From assembly GCF_006874425.1 (NCBI RefSeq), contig NZ_VIJZ01000005.1, positions 62,001 through 126,000 of the forward strand: a stretch of 64,000 bases of DNA. The letters run 5' to 3'. A program made the translations under genes and the position numbers. The notes beneath the pieces are model-generated. The model saw only the letters and a program-made list of their open reading frames with translations. It had not been told where the DNA came from and searched no databases. The stretch is from Paenibacillus ottowii. Its GTDB lineage: Bacteria; Bacillota; Bacilli; Paenibacillales; Paenibacillaceae. Below, piece after piece: positions 1 through 7,973 of the stretch (positions are counted from its first letter, which is position 1; each line of letters opens with the position of its first letter).

Positions 1-87
1 TTCTCTATTTTTTTCTTCAAGGATTGACCAATTTCCGGAATAGCTCTCGATTGGTTTGAAGAAGTTGAGACTGTATTTCTTTTTCAT
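1..87 (-). CDS. narG: Respiratory nitrate reductase alpha subunit, N-terminal fragment
   Basis: The first 29 codons of a minus-strand gene run off the left edge. The peptide starts MKKKYSLNFFKPIESY and continues through GNWSILEEKNRE, which I recognise as the N-terminus of Gram-positive NarG, the Mo-bis-MGD catalytic subunit of membrane nitrate reductase. The ATG at 87-85 follows an AAGGAG site about 12 nt upstream. The promoter region at 162-216 carries an NreC-like site. The neighbouring molybdate transporter, Fe-S repair protein and heme genes fit a nitrate-respiration island. Only the N-terminus is visible, so cofactor-binding residues cannot be checked. Confidence 0.85.
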   Translation of the reverse strand, partial: MKKKYSLNFFKPIESYSGNWSILEEKNRE

Positions 88-161
88 CGGTGATCAACGC
101 TCCTTTTCAGAATGAATCAGTCCATCGCAAGCCCATGGAAAAGATTCATTCGCTTACTCTC

Positions 162-216
162 ATTATGAAATTCATTCATCTCTGTTCCCATTAGGGAATG
201 TCCTATAGCGCTATAG
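162..216 (-). promoter_or_regulatory. narG promoter with NreC-like operator and palindrome
   Basis: On the minus strand TAGGACATTCCCTA (205-192) resembles the staphylococcal NreC site TAGGG-N4-CCCTA with one mismatch. Exactly 25 nt after CCCT comes CATAAT (167-162), a plausible -10 box, and no good -35 box is seen. The same spacing occurs before ric and ywiC. A perfect 14-bp palindrome CTATAGCGCTATAG (203-216) adjoins the site upstream. The regulator is inferred, because no NreB/NreC gene lies in the window. Confidence 0.6.
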
Positions 217-243
217 AAAATCCCTCGTTCTATGGAATCATAC

Positions 244-272
244 AAAAAAAGCCCCCTCTGTCAGAGGGAAGC
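244..272 (-). terminator. Rho-independent terminator of ric-modA-modB
   Basis: The stem pairs CCCTCTG with CAGAGGG around a one-base loop, extended by GC pairs, and is followed on the minus strand by a run of seven T. It lies 13 nt after the modB stop codon. Confidence 0.8.
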
Positions 273-285
273 TTGTATGAATAGA

Positions 286-963
286 TTAATTGTTCTTTTG
301 GCCTGTTAACAGGAGCATCATAAAGGAAATCAGTATAATAGAGCATGTCCAAGCCCAGGCCATGGGAAGATGACCAGCATCCACTGCAATATAGATGGCA
401 GTCGGGATCGTTTGTGTTTTACCCGGAATATTCCCAGCAATCATCAGCGTAGCACCGAATTCGCCCAGTCCACGGGCAAAACCGAGTATAAAGGCCGCTT
501 TAAAAGCAGGGAAGATCAACGGAAAGGTGATATAACGGAAGACCTGCCATTCATTTGCACCCATCGAGCGCCCTGCGCTCTCCAAATCCCTGTCCACTGA
601 AGCGAATCCCATTCTCAGTGTCCGGTAGACGAGAGGAAAAGCCACAACTACCGCTGCCACAACCCCAGCCCACCATGAGAAAATAATAGGCTCGCCAAAC
701 CATTGCTCCATCAACTGTCCAAACCAACTTTTTCGTCCGAGTAAGATTAACAGTAGAAACCCAACTACAGTCGGCGGGAGCACCAGAGGCAGCATAAGCA
801 CAGTTTCAACGAGAGTTTTCCCTTTGAATAATCCTAACCGCGACATGGACCATGCCGAAAACAAACCTAATAGGATCACCAAAATACTGGATAACAGCGC
901 AACCTGCAGCGATAATCGGATTGGAGGCCAATATTCGTTCCAATCTATAGCTTGCATACTCAC
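286..963 (-). CDS. modB: Molybdate ABC transporter permease
   Basis: ModB forms the membrane channel of the molybdate importer. It is hydrophobic throughout with about five to six membrane spans. The EAA-like loop of binding-protein-dependent permeases is visible as ESAGRSMGANEWQVFRYITF near residues 128-147, followed by GFARGLGEFGATLMIAGN. The 225-residue length is normal for the family. The start is GTG at 963, overlapping the modA stop (GTGA), with ATG at 957 as an alternative; both imply translational coupling. No modC ATPase gene is adjacent, so the ATPase must be encoded elsewhere. Molybdate supply is needed for the NarG cofactor. Confidence 0.9.
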   Translation of the reverse strand: MSMQAIDWNEYWPPIRLSLQVALLSSILVILLGLFSAWSMSRLGLFKGKTLVETVLMLPLVLPPTVVGFLLLILLGRKSWFGQLMEQWFGEPIIFSWWAGVVAAVVVAFPLVYRTLRMGFASVDRDLESAGRSMGANEWQVFRYITFPLIFPAFKAAFILGFARGLGEFGATLMIAGNIPGKTQTIPTAIYIAVDAGHLPMAWAWTCSIILISFMMLLLTGQKNN

Positions 964-1811
964 TTCGGTATGGTAAATCCATACTTAGCCATAATATTCA
1001 AAGATTCTTGCGATTGAAGGTATTCATAAAAGTTTTCGGCTTCTTGAATATGCTTGGAAGCTTTGACAATGCCGATAGGATACTCAACCGTAGAATAGGT
1101 TTTAGGATCGACCTCAAAGGCAATTTTCGCCTTTTGCGAAGTTAACGCATCTGTCTTATACACAAACCCCACATCAGCGTTACCTGTTTCTACGTATTGC
1201 AGCACTTGTCTAACATCTTTCGCCTGAACGAGCTTGTCCTGCAGCACATCCCAAAGCTTTACGTTTGTCAGTGCTTCCTGTGCATATTTGCCTGCAGGAA
1301 CACTTTCAGGAATACCGATTGCTACCTTTTTCACTTCGTTTTTCGTTAGATCCTTGATATTCGTGATGCTCATCGTCCCATCTGCAGGGACCACCGCTAC
1401 CAGCTCGTTCGTCAGCCATGTTTTTTGTTGATTGCTATCGATTAACTGCTGATCTACGAGCGACTTCATGTTTTTCTTTGAAGCAGACAAAAACAAGTCC
1501 GATGGTGCCCCTTGCTCAATCTGCTTTTCCAATGCACCGGAACCACCAAAGTTGAAATTCAATTTAATACCTTTATGGGATGATTCGTACAACGGCTGGA
1601 TTTCTTTGAGTGCATCTGTTAAGCTCGCAGCTGCGGAAATGGTCAGTTCAACAGTTTCAGCCTTTTTCGATGATTCCTGGCTGGAGACCTCGTTTTGAGT
1701 CGTGCTATTTCCACCTGAAGCTGGTTGTTGCCCCGCGCCGCATCCTGCAAGTACTAACACAATGGCAAAAATAAAAAAGAAGACCTGACTTTGTTTAATA
1801 ATTTTCTTCAT
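960..1811 (-). CDS. modA: Molybdate-binding lipoprotein of ABC transporter
   Basis: ModA captures molybdate outside the membrane and passes it to ModB. The N-terminus is a lipoprotein signal ending in a LVLAGCGAG lipobox. After a Ser/Gln-rich linker comes the ModA core, with AAASLTDALKEI, FGGSGALEKQIEQGAPSD and a C-terminal VEYPIGIV segment. I chose ATG 1811 because TAAGGAG lies about 10 nt upstream. A longer frame to 1859 adds 16 residues before the signal peptide and seems unlikely. The gene is second in ric-modA-modB, 47 nt after ric. Confidence 0.92.
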   Translation of the reverse strand: MKKIIKQSQVFFFIFAIVLVLAGCGAGQQPASGGNSTTQNEVSSQESSKKAETVELTISAAASLTDALKEIQPLYESSHKGIKLNFNFGGSGALEKQIEQGAPSDLFLSASKKNMKSLVDQQLIDSNQQKTWLTNELVAVVPADGTMSITNIKDLTKNEVKKVAIGIPESVPAGKYAQEALTNVKLWDVLQDKLVQAKDVRQVLQYVETGNADVGFVYKTDALTSQKAKIAFEVDPKTYSTVEYPIGIVKASKHIQEAENFYEYLQSQESLNIMAKYGFTIPK

Positions 1812-1858
1812 GTTGGATCGGCTCCTTACGTTCTGCCTATCATAAGGGATAGGTTCCA

Positions 1859-2566
1859 TTATGAATGAAGTTGTGCCTGTTTGGTGCGTTCAACCAACGT
1901 ACAATTCTCAAGCAGAATATGATTATAAATGTCCGCTTCCAGGTCCTCCAAACGCTTCAATACAAGTCGGTGTGTACCACACGCTTCCTGTAGCGGCTCA
2001 AAGCCATTGGTAATCAAGCGCAGCTCCTGCAATAAATCCACAACCGCTTGATGCTCACCCTGCAACTCGGACAAATGAAAATGAAGTGCATCCACACGTT
2101 CAAATGCCGAGTCTTGAAGAAACGCTTGAATCAACGGAAACAGAAGGTTTTCCTTGAATTGAATATGTGCCGATAGCTTCTGCTTAAGCAAGGTATAAAG
2201 TTCATTCACTCGCTTTAGGTGCGAATAACGTTCGCCATGGACCCGCGTTAGTTTGGTAATATACGGTGTGAGCGCCGCTAGTTCTTCACATAATTTTGTG
2301 TGATACTCATCCTGAATATAGGCGATTAGTTCTTTGGGTTCCAGCGAGGAAGGCTGCATTTGCTTATGCTGTGCCTGGCTTTCCTCCACTTCATGCACCC
2401 GCTCCAGCAGTTCATTAGCATGAAGACCTCGGCTCTCTGCTGCTTCGCGGAGCGGTATTTTCCCGCCACAGCAGAAGTCAATCCGTAGTTTACGGAACAA
2501 GTCACTAGTTTTGGGCACTTCTTTCACTATGTCCGCTACCCATGTTTCCACCGTTAGCTGGCTCAT
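1859..2566 (-). CDS. ric: Iron-sulfur cluster repair di-iron protein (RIC/ScdA/YtfE)
   Basis: RIC proteins repair Fe-S clusters damaged by nitric oxide or oxidants. The N-terminal ScdA_N domain shows the conserved DFCCGGK motif (residues about 30-36). A hemerythrin-like region follows, with His and Glu residues on helices (DEYHTKLCEEL, HGERYSHL, LFPLIQAF, GEHQAV, HILLENCTLV) that bind the di-iron centre. The 235-residue length is typical. The gene leads an operon with modAB and has its own NreC-like promoter. This makes sense in denitrifying or nitrate-reducing conditions, where reactive nitrogen species are formed. Confidence 0.92.
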   Translation of the reverse strand: MSQLTVETWVADIVKEVPKTSDLFRKLRIDFCCGGKIPLREAAESRGLHANELLERVHEVEESQAQHKQMQPSSLEPKELIAYIQDEYHTKLCEELAALTPYITKLTRVHGERYSHLKRVNELYTLLKQKLSAHIQFKENLLFPLIQAFLQDSAFERVDALHFHLSELQGEHQAVVDLLQELRLITNGFEPLQEACGTHRLVLKRLEDLEADIYNHILLENCTLVERTKQAQLHS

Positions 2567-2608
2567 TTTTCATTCCCCCATCTTACTTCATTTTTATACT
2601 TAATTCTC

Positions 2609-2651
2609 ATTCTATGTTTCTCTCAAGACTGAGCCAATAAGGGTGTTCCCT
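2609..2651 (-). promoter_or_regulatory. ric promoter with NreC-like operator
   Basis: The minus-strand site AGGGAACACCCT (2651-2640) is a GGG-N4-CCC palindrome. Exactly 25 nt later lies TAGAAT (2614-2609), a good -10 box, about 43 nt upstream of the ric start. The whole block aligns without gaps to the ywiC promoter, including ATTGG directly after the palindrome. An NreC/NarL-type activator is inferred. Confidence 0.65.
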
Positions 2652-2675
2652 TTTTCACTCATGGAAACAGCCTGC

Positions 2676-4097
2676 TTATAAAAAACCTGCGACCAGCTGT
2701 TCAGCTGCTTCTTTGCCTTGAGCGATACAGTCCGGAATGCCAACGCCTCCATAACCAGCGCCACACAGAAACACATTCGGAAAATACCGGGACAAATCGT
2801 GTCTTACCTTCGCCATATGCTCTTTGTGCCCAATCGGATATTGCGGCATCGATTGAATACACCGACTGACCTCAGTCATTTCAGGTTGAGCCTCGATCCC
2901 CATTAAATCTTTCAGGTCTTTGCGGGCCTCTTCCACCAGTTCCTCGTCTGTCATCTGAACCCATTCCTGTGCACCTGCATGACCAATGTAAGTCCGTAAG
3001 AGTGTATATCCTTCAGGTGCGGTATGGCTCCACTTTGTCGATGACCAAGTACAGGCCGTAATCATTTTTCCTTCTTTGCGGGGAACGAGAAATCCAGTTC
3101 CCTCATAGGCCAAGCGAAGGTCTAAATTTTTATAAGCCAAGGAAATATTCGCTACCGAAACGTAATTGATCTGATGGAGCCAGCTCACACTTTCGATATC
3201 GGAAAATAATGTAGCCGCCTCAAAGGCTGGAACAGCGCAAATCACTGCATCTGCCTCTAACATTTGGCCATTATCCAGGATTACCTGATAAGCGTCCTCT
3301 TTTCTTACTTCAGAGGCACGCTGTCCCATCACAAATTGAACGGTGTCAAGCTTTTCCTTTAACCGCTCCACGATGGTGGATAATCCTTGCCGATAGGAAA
3401 GAAACATGCTTTTCTTGGCAATTTCCGGGTATTTGTTAGATATCCCCGACTTTCTCCCCGCTCCTTTAGCCATACCTATAATCAGACTTCTATGCTTTTG
3501 TTCCATCTGCTTAAATTGAGGGAAGGTTGACTTGAGGCTAAGAGAATACGTATCGCCAGCGTAAATACCAGATAGCAAGGGTTCCGTAATCTGGTTCAAC
3601 ACTTCTTCGCCAAGACGCCGCTTGATGAAATCTCCCAAAGATTCATCCATATCGCCTTTCTTGGCTGGAAGGATCAAATCCAGGGCTGCGCGCGCTTTTC
3701 CCAGCGGAGAAATTAACCCTGTACGAATGAAGGGAGTTAGCTTTGTTGGAATACCTAAAATAAAGCCCATCGGCATCGTGTGCAGCTTGCCTTTATGCAA
3801 AATGGAGGCTGACTTGGCCTTCGGGTTTGTTGATACCAAATCGGCTTCCAGTCCCAACTCCATAGTCAGATCCAATATAGCCGTCTTTCTGGCCAGAAAA
3901 GCATCCGGTCCTTTTTCGATCATAAAATGGTTTTGGCGTACCGTTTGCAGTTTTCCTCCCAGACGGTCGCTTTTCTCCACTAACGTAATCTCCACTTCAA
4001 GCTGTCTGTCCTCCGCCAGCTTTTTCACATAAAAAGCGGCACTTAAACCGCTTATTCCTCCACCAAGGATCACAACTTTTTTAGCATTTTTATTCAT
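2676..4097 (-). CDS. hemY: Coproporphyrinogen III / protoporphyrinogen oxidase
   Basis: This FAD enzyme (CgoX in Gram-positive nomenclature) oxidises coproporphyrinogen III to coproporphyrin III in heme synthesis. The N-terminus carries the Rossmann FAD motif VVILGGGISGLSAAFY. Other family blocks are GPDAFL, EPLLSGIYAGD and the C-terminal FLCGAGYGGVGIPDCI. I chose ATG 4097, giving 473 residues as usual for the family, because the frame upstream to 4226 lies inside the preceding gene. The ATGAATAA overlap with the radical SAM gene implies translational coupling. The enzyme normally needs oxygen, which is odd in an apparently nitrate-controlled operon. Confidence 0.9.
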   Translation of the reverse strand: MNKNAKKVVILGGGISGLSAAFYVKKLAEDRQLEVEITLVEKSDRLGGKLQTVRQNHFMIEKGPDAFLARKTAILDLTMELGLEADLVSTNPKAKSASILHKGKLHTMPMGFILGIPTKLTPFIRTGLISPLGKARAALDLILPAKKGDMDESLGDFIKRRLGEEVLNQITEPLLSGIYAGDTYSLSLKSTFPQFKQMEQKHRSLIIGMAKGAGRKSGISNKYPEIAKKSMFLSYRQGLSTIVERLKEKLDTVQFVMGQRASEVRKEDAYQVILDNGQMLEADAVICAVPAFEAATLFSDIESVSWLHQINYVSVANISLAYKNLDLRLAYEGTGFLVPRKEGKMITACTWSSTKWSHTAPEGYTLLRTYIGHAGAQEWVQMTDEELVEEARKDLKDLMGIEAQPEMTEVSRCIQSMPQYPIGHKEHMAKVRHDLSRYFPNVFLCGAGYGGVGIPDCIAQGKEAAEQLVAGFL

Positions 4098-5196
4098 GAG
4101 AACACACTTTCCTTCCCACTCCGGGCATATATGCACAATAAGGGTCACTCTCCAAGTAATCTCCGGTGATGGCAAAAGCCCTTGCTCTGGAGCCTCCACA
4201 GATTGTATTAAATTCGCAGACTCCACATTTGCCTTTAAGCAGAGATTTATCTCGAAGATTATTCATAATCGGAGAGTGCCTATAAATATGGGCCAAACTG
4301 TCATTCCGTACATTCCCGCATGACAGCGGTAGGAAGCCACTTGGGTACACCTCGCCGATATGACTGATAAAAACAAATCCATCTCCATCATTTACGCCTT
4401 GGGGAGCGCGACCCAGAACATCTACCCTTTTTTGTTCGGACGTTGCGTTATGCTGTCCTGCTTTATGCTTTTCCTGTAGGACAACCCTTCGATAGTGAGG
4501 TGCTTCGGTAGCCTTTACACCGTAGGGCATCTGTTGCTGTATCTGATACAACCACTTCATTACCGCCTCATGCTCATCAGGAGTAATCATATCTTTTTCC
4601 ATACCACGTCCGGTTGGAACGAGAAAAAACAAGCTCCATAACACCGCCTGCATTTCCTTGACCTTCTCTGCGATTTTCTCCAAGTCATGAAGATTGTATC
4701 GGGACACCGTTGTGTTCACTTGGATAGGAATGTTCAATTCCTTCAAATAGCCAATTCCCCGCATAGTCGTATTGTAAGAACCCACGGTCCCACGAAAATG
4801 ATCGTGAATGTCCGCACATGAACCATCGAGGCTAAAAGCCCATCGTGATAAGCCAACCTGCTTTGCTTTTTCGACTGCTGCTCGTGTCACTTTCGGGGTC
4901 GCACTGGGAGTCATGGAAACCGACAGCTTTTTCTCCTCAATGGCATATTGAGCCAGCTCAAACAAGTCGGGACGCGCTAACGGATCTCCCCCTGTGAAAA
5001 CCACCAGCGGATGATTCATTTCAGCGATTTGATCGAGCAGCTTTTTGCCCTCTTCCAATGTCAGCTGACGAGGGTCAGGCTTATATTGGGCTTCCGCTCT
5101 GCAGTGAAGGCATTTTAATGCGCAAGCTCTCGTTACCTCCCAAATGACAATAAACGGGTCTACACGATAATTTCGTGGCGTTTGCAAAGATATCAT
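4090..5196 (-). CDS. Radical SAM/SPASM protein, AhbD-like (anaerobic heme candidate)
   Basis: The radical SAM cluster motif is CALKCLHC (Cys25, Cys29, Cys32), followed by the glycine-rich FTGGDPLARPD. The C-terminus has a SPASM-type Cys set: SCGNVRND, then CGVCEFNTICGG, then YCAYMPG. In length (368 residues) and layout it resembles AhbD (Fe-coproporphyrin III decarboxylase) and the TIGR04053 radical SAM family. The downstream coproporphyrinogen oxidase overlaps it by 8 nt, so a role in heme or a related tetrapyrrole under low oxygen is likely. A peptide-maturation role, common among SPASM proteins, is less likely without a precursor gene nearby. Confidence 0.8.
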   Translation of the reverse strand: MISLQTPRNYRVDPFIVIWEVTRACALKCLHCRAEAQYKPDPRQLTLEEGKKLLDQIAEMNHPLVVFTGGDPLARPDLFELAQYAIEEKKLSVSMTPSATPKVTRAAVEKAKQVGLSRWAFSLDGSCADIHDHFRGTVGSYNTTMRGIGYLKELNIPIQVNTTVSRYNLHDLEKIAEKVKEMQAVLWSLFFLVPTGRGMEKDMITPDEHEAVMKWLYQIQQQMPYGVKATEAPHYRRVVLQEKHKAGQHNATSEQKRVDVLGRAPQGVNDGDGFVFISHIGEVYPSGFLPLSCGNVRNDSLAHIYRHSPIMNNLRDKSLLKGKCGVCEFNTICGGSRARAFAITGDYLESDPYCAYMPGVGRKVCSHE

Positions 5197-5211
5197 TGAT
5201 GTCTCTCCTTT

Positions 5212-6015
5212 TTAAAAATATAAAAACAGCACAGATACATAGAGCATCAATGAAAATCCAATTTCAGCCATGCCTACATGTTTTGCCTTTAACTCGAATT
5301 TAGGAAGCCATATAGCTCGTATGAACAAAATTAAAAATGGAATAATCAAAAACACCTTGATCCAGGCGGCAAACAGCACAATGATCAGATGATAGATAAT
5401 AGACGCATAATAGTAACGTGGATTTTTTCTTTCACGGATGATCGTTTTAACATAAAGAGCCGTTCCTATGAAATAACACACCAATAGCAAAAACAGCTCT
5501 GTAGTCAGTATCCAATCTCCGCCTTCTCCAATATGAACAACAGGATATATAAAAGAACAGAAGAGCAAAATCGCGGTAATGTCATTTAACAGAGCACGCT
5601 CATTCTTGATTTTGGCGTAATACATATTAGCCAAAAAAAAGAATAGGAGCAGAACTCCGTACCAGATCAACGCAGGTCTAACCCATACTAGAGAAGCTAA
5701 AAGAGGAAGGAGTATTGCTCCGTATATAACAACAGGTTTACGGTATCTTTTACTGTTTCCTGTTTTGATCCATTGGAGAACAGGAAAACTAAATAAATAG
5801 ATAAAAAACCAGCATACGAATAGAGGTATATGAATGAATTGTTTTGGAGAAGCAGCTAAGCCAAACAAAAATGGAAGGATGAGCATTGCCCAGGCTCCAT
5901 GCTGATTGGGGATGTATCTACTGGTCCCTTTCAACGTCTTGACCCTTTTTTCACAATGTTTAACACCTTTATAGCTTCGGTTAATCGACTCATCATCCAT
6001 TCCCCCAAAATTCAA
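5212..6015 (-). CDS. ywiC: YwiC-like integral membrane protein
   Basis: The motif RYIPNQHGAWAMLILPFLFG, followed by about eight hydrophobic segments, matches the YwiC family. In Bacillus subtilis ywiC sits beside fnr and the narGHJI region. The molecular function is unknown. The annotated start is TTG 6015, with AGGGTG five bases upstream; ATG 6000 is an alternative. It is first in a three-gene operon with the radical SAM and coproporphyrinogen oxidase genes and is preceded by an NreC-like promoter. Since UbiA-type prenyltransferases can look similar in hydropathy, a tetrapyrrole side-chain role is possible but unproven. Confidence 0.8.
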   Translation of the reverse strand: MNFGGMDDESINRSYKGVKHCEKRVKTLKGTSRYIPNQHGAWAMLILPFLFGLAASPKQFIHIPLFVCWFFIYLFSFPVLQWIKTGNSKRYRKPVVIYGAILLPLLASLVWVRPALIWYGVLLLFFFLANMYYAKIKNERALLNDITAILLFCSFIYPVVHIGEGGDWILTTELFLLLVCYFIGTALYVKTIIRERKNPRYYYASIIYHLIIVLFAAWIKVFLIIPFLILFIRAIWLPKFELKAKHVGMAEIGFSLMLYVSVLFLYF

Positions 6016-6032
6016 TTTTTCACCCTACTTTA

Positions 6033-6075
6033 ATTCTAAGTATTCTGTCCAATTGAACCAATCAGGGAGTTCCCT
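6033..6075 (-). promoter_or_regulatory. ywiC operon promoter with NreC-like operator
   Basis: AGGGAACTCCCT (6075-6064 on the minus strand) is followed 25 nt later by TAGAAT (6038-6033). It has the same spacing and -10 box as the ric promoter, and ATTGG is also conserved after the palindrome. No consensus -35 box is needed if an activator binds at about -43. Confidence 0.65.
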
Positions 6076-6123
6076 TTTTTGTTTGGGGGAATAGCCTAAC
6101 CTGAAGATAAACCTTCACTTTCT

Positions 6124-6921
6124 TTATAAAAACGCACCAAAGTAATCGTTCAGCACTTCCTGGGAGTATCCGTCATCTCCTTGCCAACTTGCTACGGAAT
6201 AAAAATCATCATTACCGCCACGGCGTCTACGAGGTGTGTCCCGCGGTACCAGCAATCCCGCATACCCCCACACTTCCATAGCCACATCGCGTTCATTTTT
6301 GCTGGATGGGAGCACATCTTTCCAGCGCTTCTCCAATTGTCGTGGACCGTTCTGAGCCTCACAGGCCTGAACAGCTTCCAGCATATTGCGAAGGATAGCC
6401 AAATCCTCATCAGAAACCTGAATCTCCTCTTCTTGGCTAAACAATTCAAGGTCCATCCAACAATAAAGAAGGTGATTCAGCCGAATACCACCCCATTTGA
6501 TTCGTTCAAAATTCAGTACATTCAAATCCGCATTGATGTATTCCTTATCAGACATTAGTTTATGAAAATTACAATCCCCACAGCTACTGTAATTGGGCAA
6601 GACGACAGGCCGCTCACTATAGGTGTGCAAAGGCAGTTGTGCGGTTAATGCCCAGCTCGATAAGGCGCTTCGCAAATGGACTTTTTTCGTGGAAAGACTG
6701 TGCAAAAACGCTGCGACCACTCGCTCTTTTGTAGCCTTTTGCTGGTGCAGCTCATGTAACCTTTTTATCATCTCATCATGTGTAATGGTGATCGGATCGA
6801 ACATCAAGCCCTTACTTTTGGCGTATTCAAAATCCTCACCCGAAAAGGGTCCCCGTTCCTGCTTCCAGCCATTGGACGACCAGAAAGTGTTCATGAGTAT
6901 TTTCTTGGCTTTTTTATCCAT
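6124..6921 (-). CDS. Hypothetical protein, last gene of five-gene operon
   Basis: I do not recognise a family. The 265-residue protein is soluble and charged. It has a helical N-terminus, a Cys pair in SSCGDCNFHKL near residue 115 and an Arg-rich TPRRRRGG near the C-terminus. I chose ATG 6921 because AAGGAG lies 7 nt upstream. It is the last gene of a tight minus-strand operon (9622-6124) with a DUF1963 and a ZipA-like protein. The operon's position opposite a WXG100 protein suggests a type VII secretion immunity or accessory role, but this is inference only. Confidence 0.7.
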   Translation of the reverse strand: MDKKAKKILMNTFWSSNGWKQERGPFSGEDFEYAKSKGLMFDPITITHDEMIKRLHELHQQKATKERVVAAFLHSLSTKKVHLRSALSSWALTAQLPLHTYSERPVVLPNYSSCGDCNFHKLMSDKEYINADLNVLNFERIKWGGIRLNHLLYCWMDLELFSQEEEIQVSDEDLAILRNMLEAVQACEAQNGPRQLEKRWKDVLPSSKNERDVAMEVWGYAGLLVPRDTPRRRRGGNDDFYSVASWQGDDGYSQEVLNDYFGAFL

Positions 6922-6955
6922 CACACTTCTCCTTACTCATCTGACACTCTCACCT

Positions 6956-7426
6956 TCAACATTCATTTTTATACTTAAAAGCAATCGCCGTATTTCCAGA
7001 TCGGGGATCAAAATAGGAGCAGATTTTTCCCCAGATTAGTTTATATTCCTTGTAAGGATAGGGCTTGGTTTGTCGGTAGCTTGGCTTTATGGACAAATGC
7101 CGCTCTAACAAACGATCATGCTCCCTTTGCCGCTTTCGCTCCCCTTCCTCAGACCAATTATCCCATGAAGTTGGAAATTCATTGCCCTGAAGTGAAATCT
7201 CCACAACCATTAGGCTTGTATCCTTAAAGCATACAGACACAAAAAAAAGCCGATCCAGCAAAGGAACCTGATCAAAATGATACCAAATGTACCCATTTCC
7301 CAGCTTTCTTACAGAATGAAAATAGTTCAAATAGAAAGCAGTCTCTAACAACTGCTCTTCTGTTAAAGAAGAATCAATCGCGTGTTCATCATTGACCTGG
7401 ATGATTCCCGATTCCCAGTCATTCAT
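6956..7426 (-). CDS. Hypothetical protein, operon gene 4
   Basis: This is an unrecognised 156-residue soluble protein rich in aromatic residues, with an acidic N-terminus and a basic middle around residues 97-125. I chose ATG 7426 with GGGAG eight bases upstream; the GTG at 7435 is an alternative. It is 34 nt upstream of the next operon gene and 52 nt after the membrane protein. Size and composition resemble single-domain immunity proteins, but no motif proves this. Confidence 0.65.
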   Translation of the reverse strand: MNDWESGIIQVNDEHAIDSSLTEEQLLETAFYLNYFHSVRKLGNGYIWYHFDQVPLLDRLFFVSVCFKDTSLMVVEISLQGNEFPTSWDNWSEEGERKRQREHDRLLERHLSIKPSYRQTKPYPYKEYKLIWGKICSYFDPRSGNTAIAFKYKNEC

Positions 7427-7478
7427 TGCTGCCACTCCCTAAGCTGATATGACGATCTTCTACGGCTACTCTTTGTCC

Positions 7479-7949
7479 TTATTTATCCACATGGTGGAAA
7501 ATGGCCTGCCAGGCCCGATCCAGCACACGTGTATGTAAACGTCCGGCATAAATATTTCTCACGATGGCAAGAACGATCACACCCACAAATACAACGCTAA
7601 GTATGGTAATAGAGGGAACCCAGTGGTCGAACATGGCATTCGCCAACACTTGCATCAGATCTCGCTCCGGCTGCAAATATTCCACCGCCGCAACGATGCC
7701 TGCTGCCAGCAATATAATCACAGATATAATCAAAAGCATTGCATTAATTACTTTGTATCTGGCAAGCCCTTGTTGAAAAATACGAGTGCCGGCATATTGC
7801 TCCAGCAAGATGATCTGCTGGTGAAAATCATCCTCCACCTGTTCTACTGGCAGGTCGTGCTTCTGAATCAAAGCATGTGCTTTCTTCAGTTCGGATTGAA
7901 TAAATAGACTGTTCTGGATGGCAGATCCTAACTGACCTAAAACGTTCAT
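7479..7949 (-). CDS. Two-span membrane protein, operon gene 3
   Basis: The 156-residue protein has a helical, charged N-terminal half (residues 1-65) and two strong membrane spans at about 68-90 (INAMLLIISVIILLAAGIVA) and 112-130 (ITILSVVFVGVIVLAIV). A short cytoplasmic tail follows. A GAGG ribosome site precedes the ATG. No family is recognised. It sits between the DUF1963 gene and two unknown soluble proteins, and may anchor one of them or act as a membrane immunity protein. Confidence 0.7.
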   Translation of the reverse strand: MNVLGQLGSAIQNSLFIQSELKKAHALIQKHDLPVEQVEDDFHQQIILLEQYAGTRIFQQGLARYKVINAMLLIISVIILLAAGIVAAVEYLQPERDLMQVLANAMFDHWVPSITILSVVFVGVIVLAIVRNIYAGRLHTRVLDRAWQAIFHHVDK

Positions 7950-7973
7950 ATCTTTTTTACCTCATTTCAATAT

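Noticed and set aside
1811-1859. Longer modA start at 1859
   Set aside because: It would place 16 polar residues before the lipoprotein signal peptide and lacks the good TAAGGAG site found before ATG 1811.
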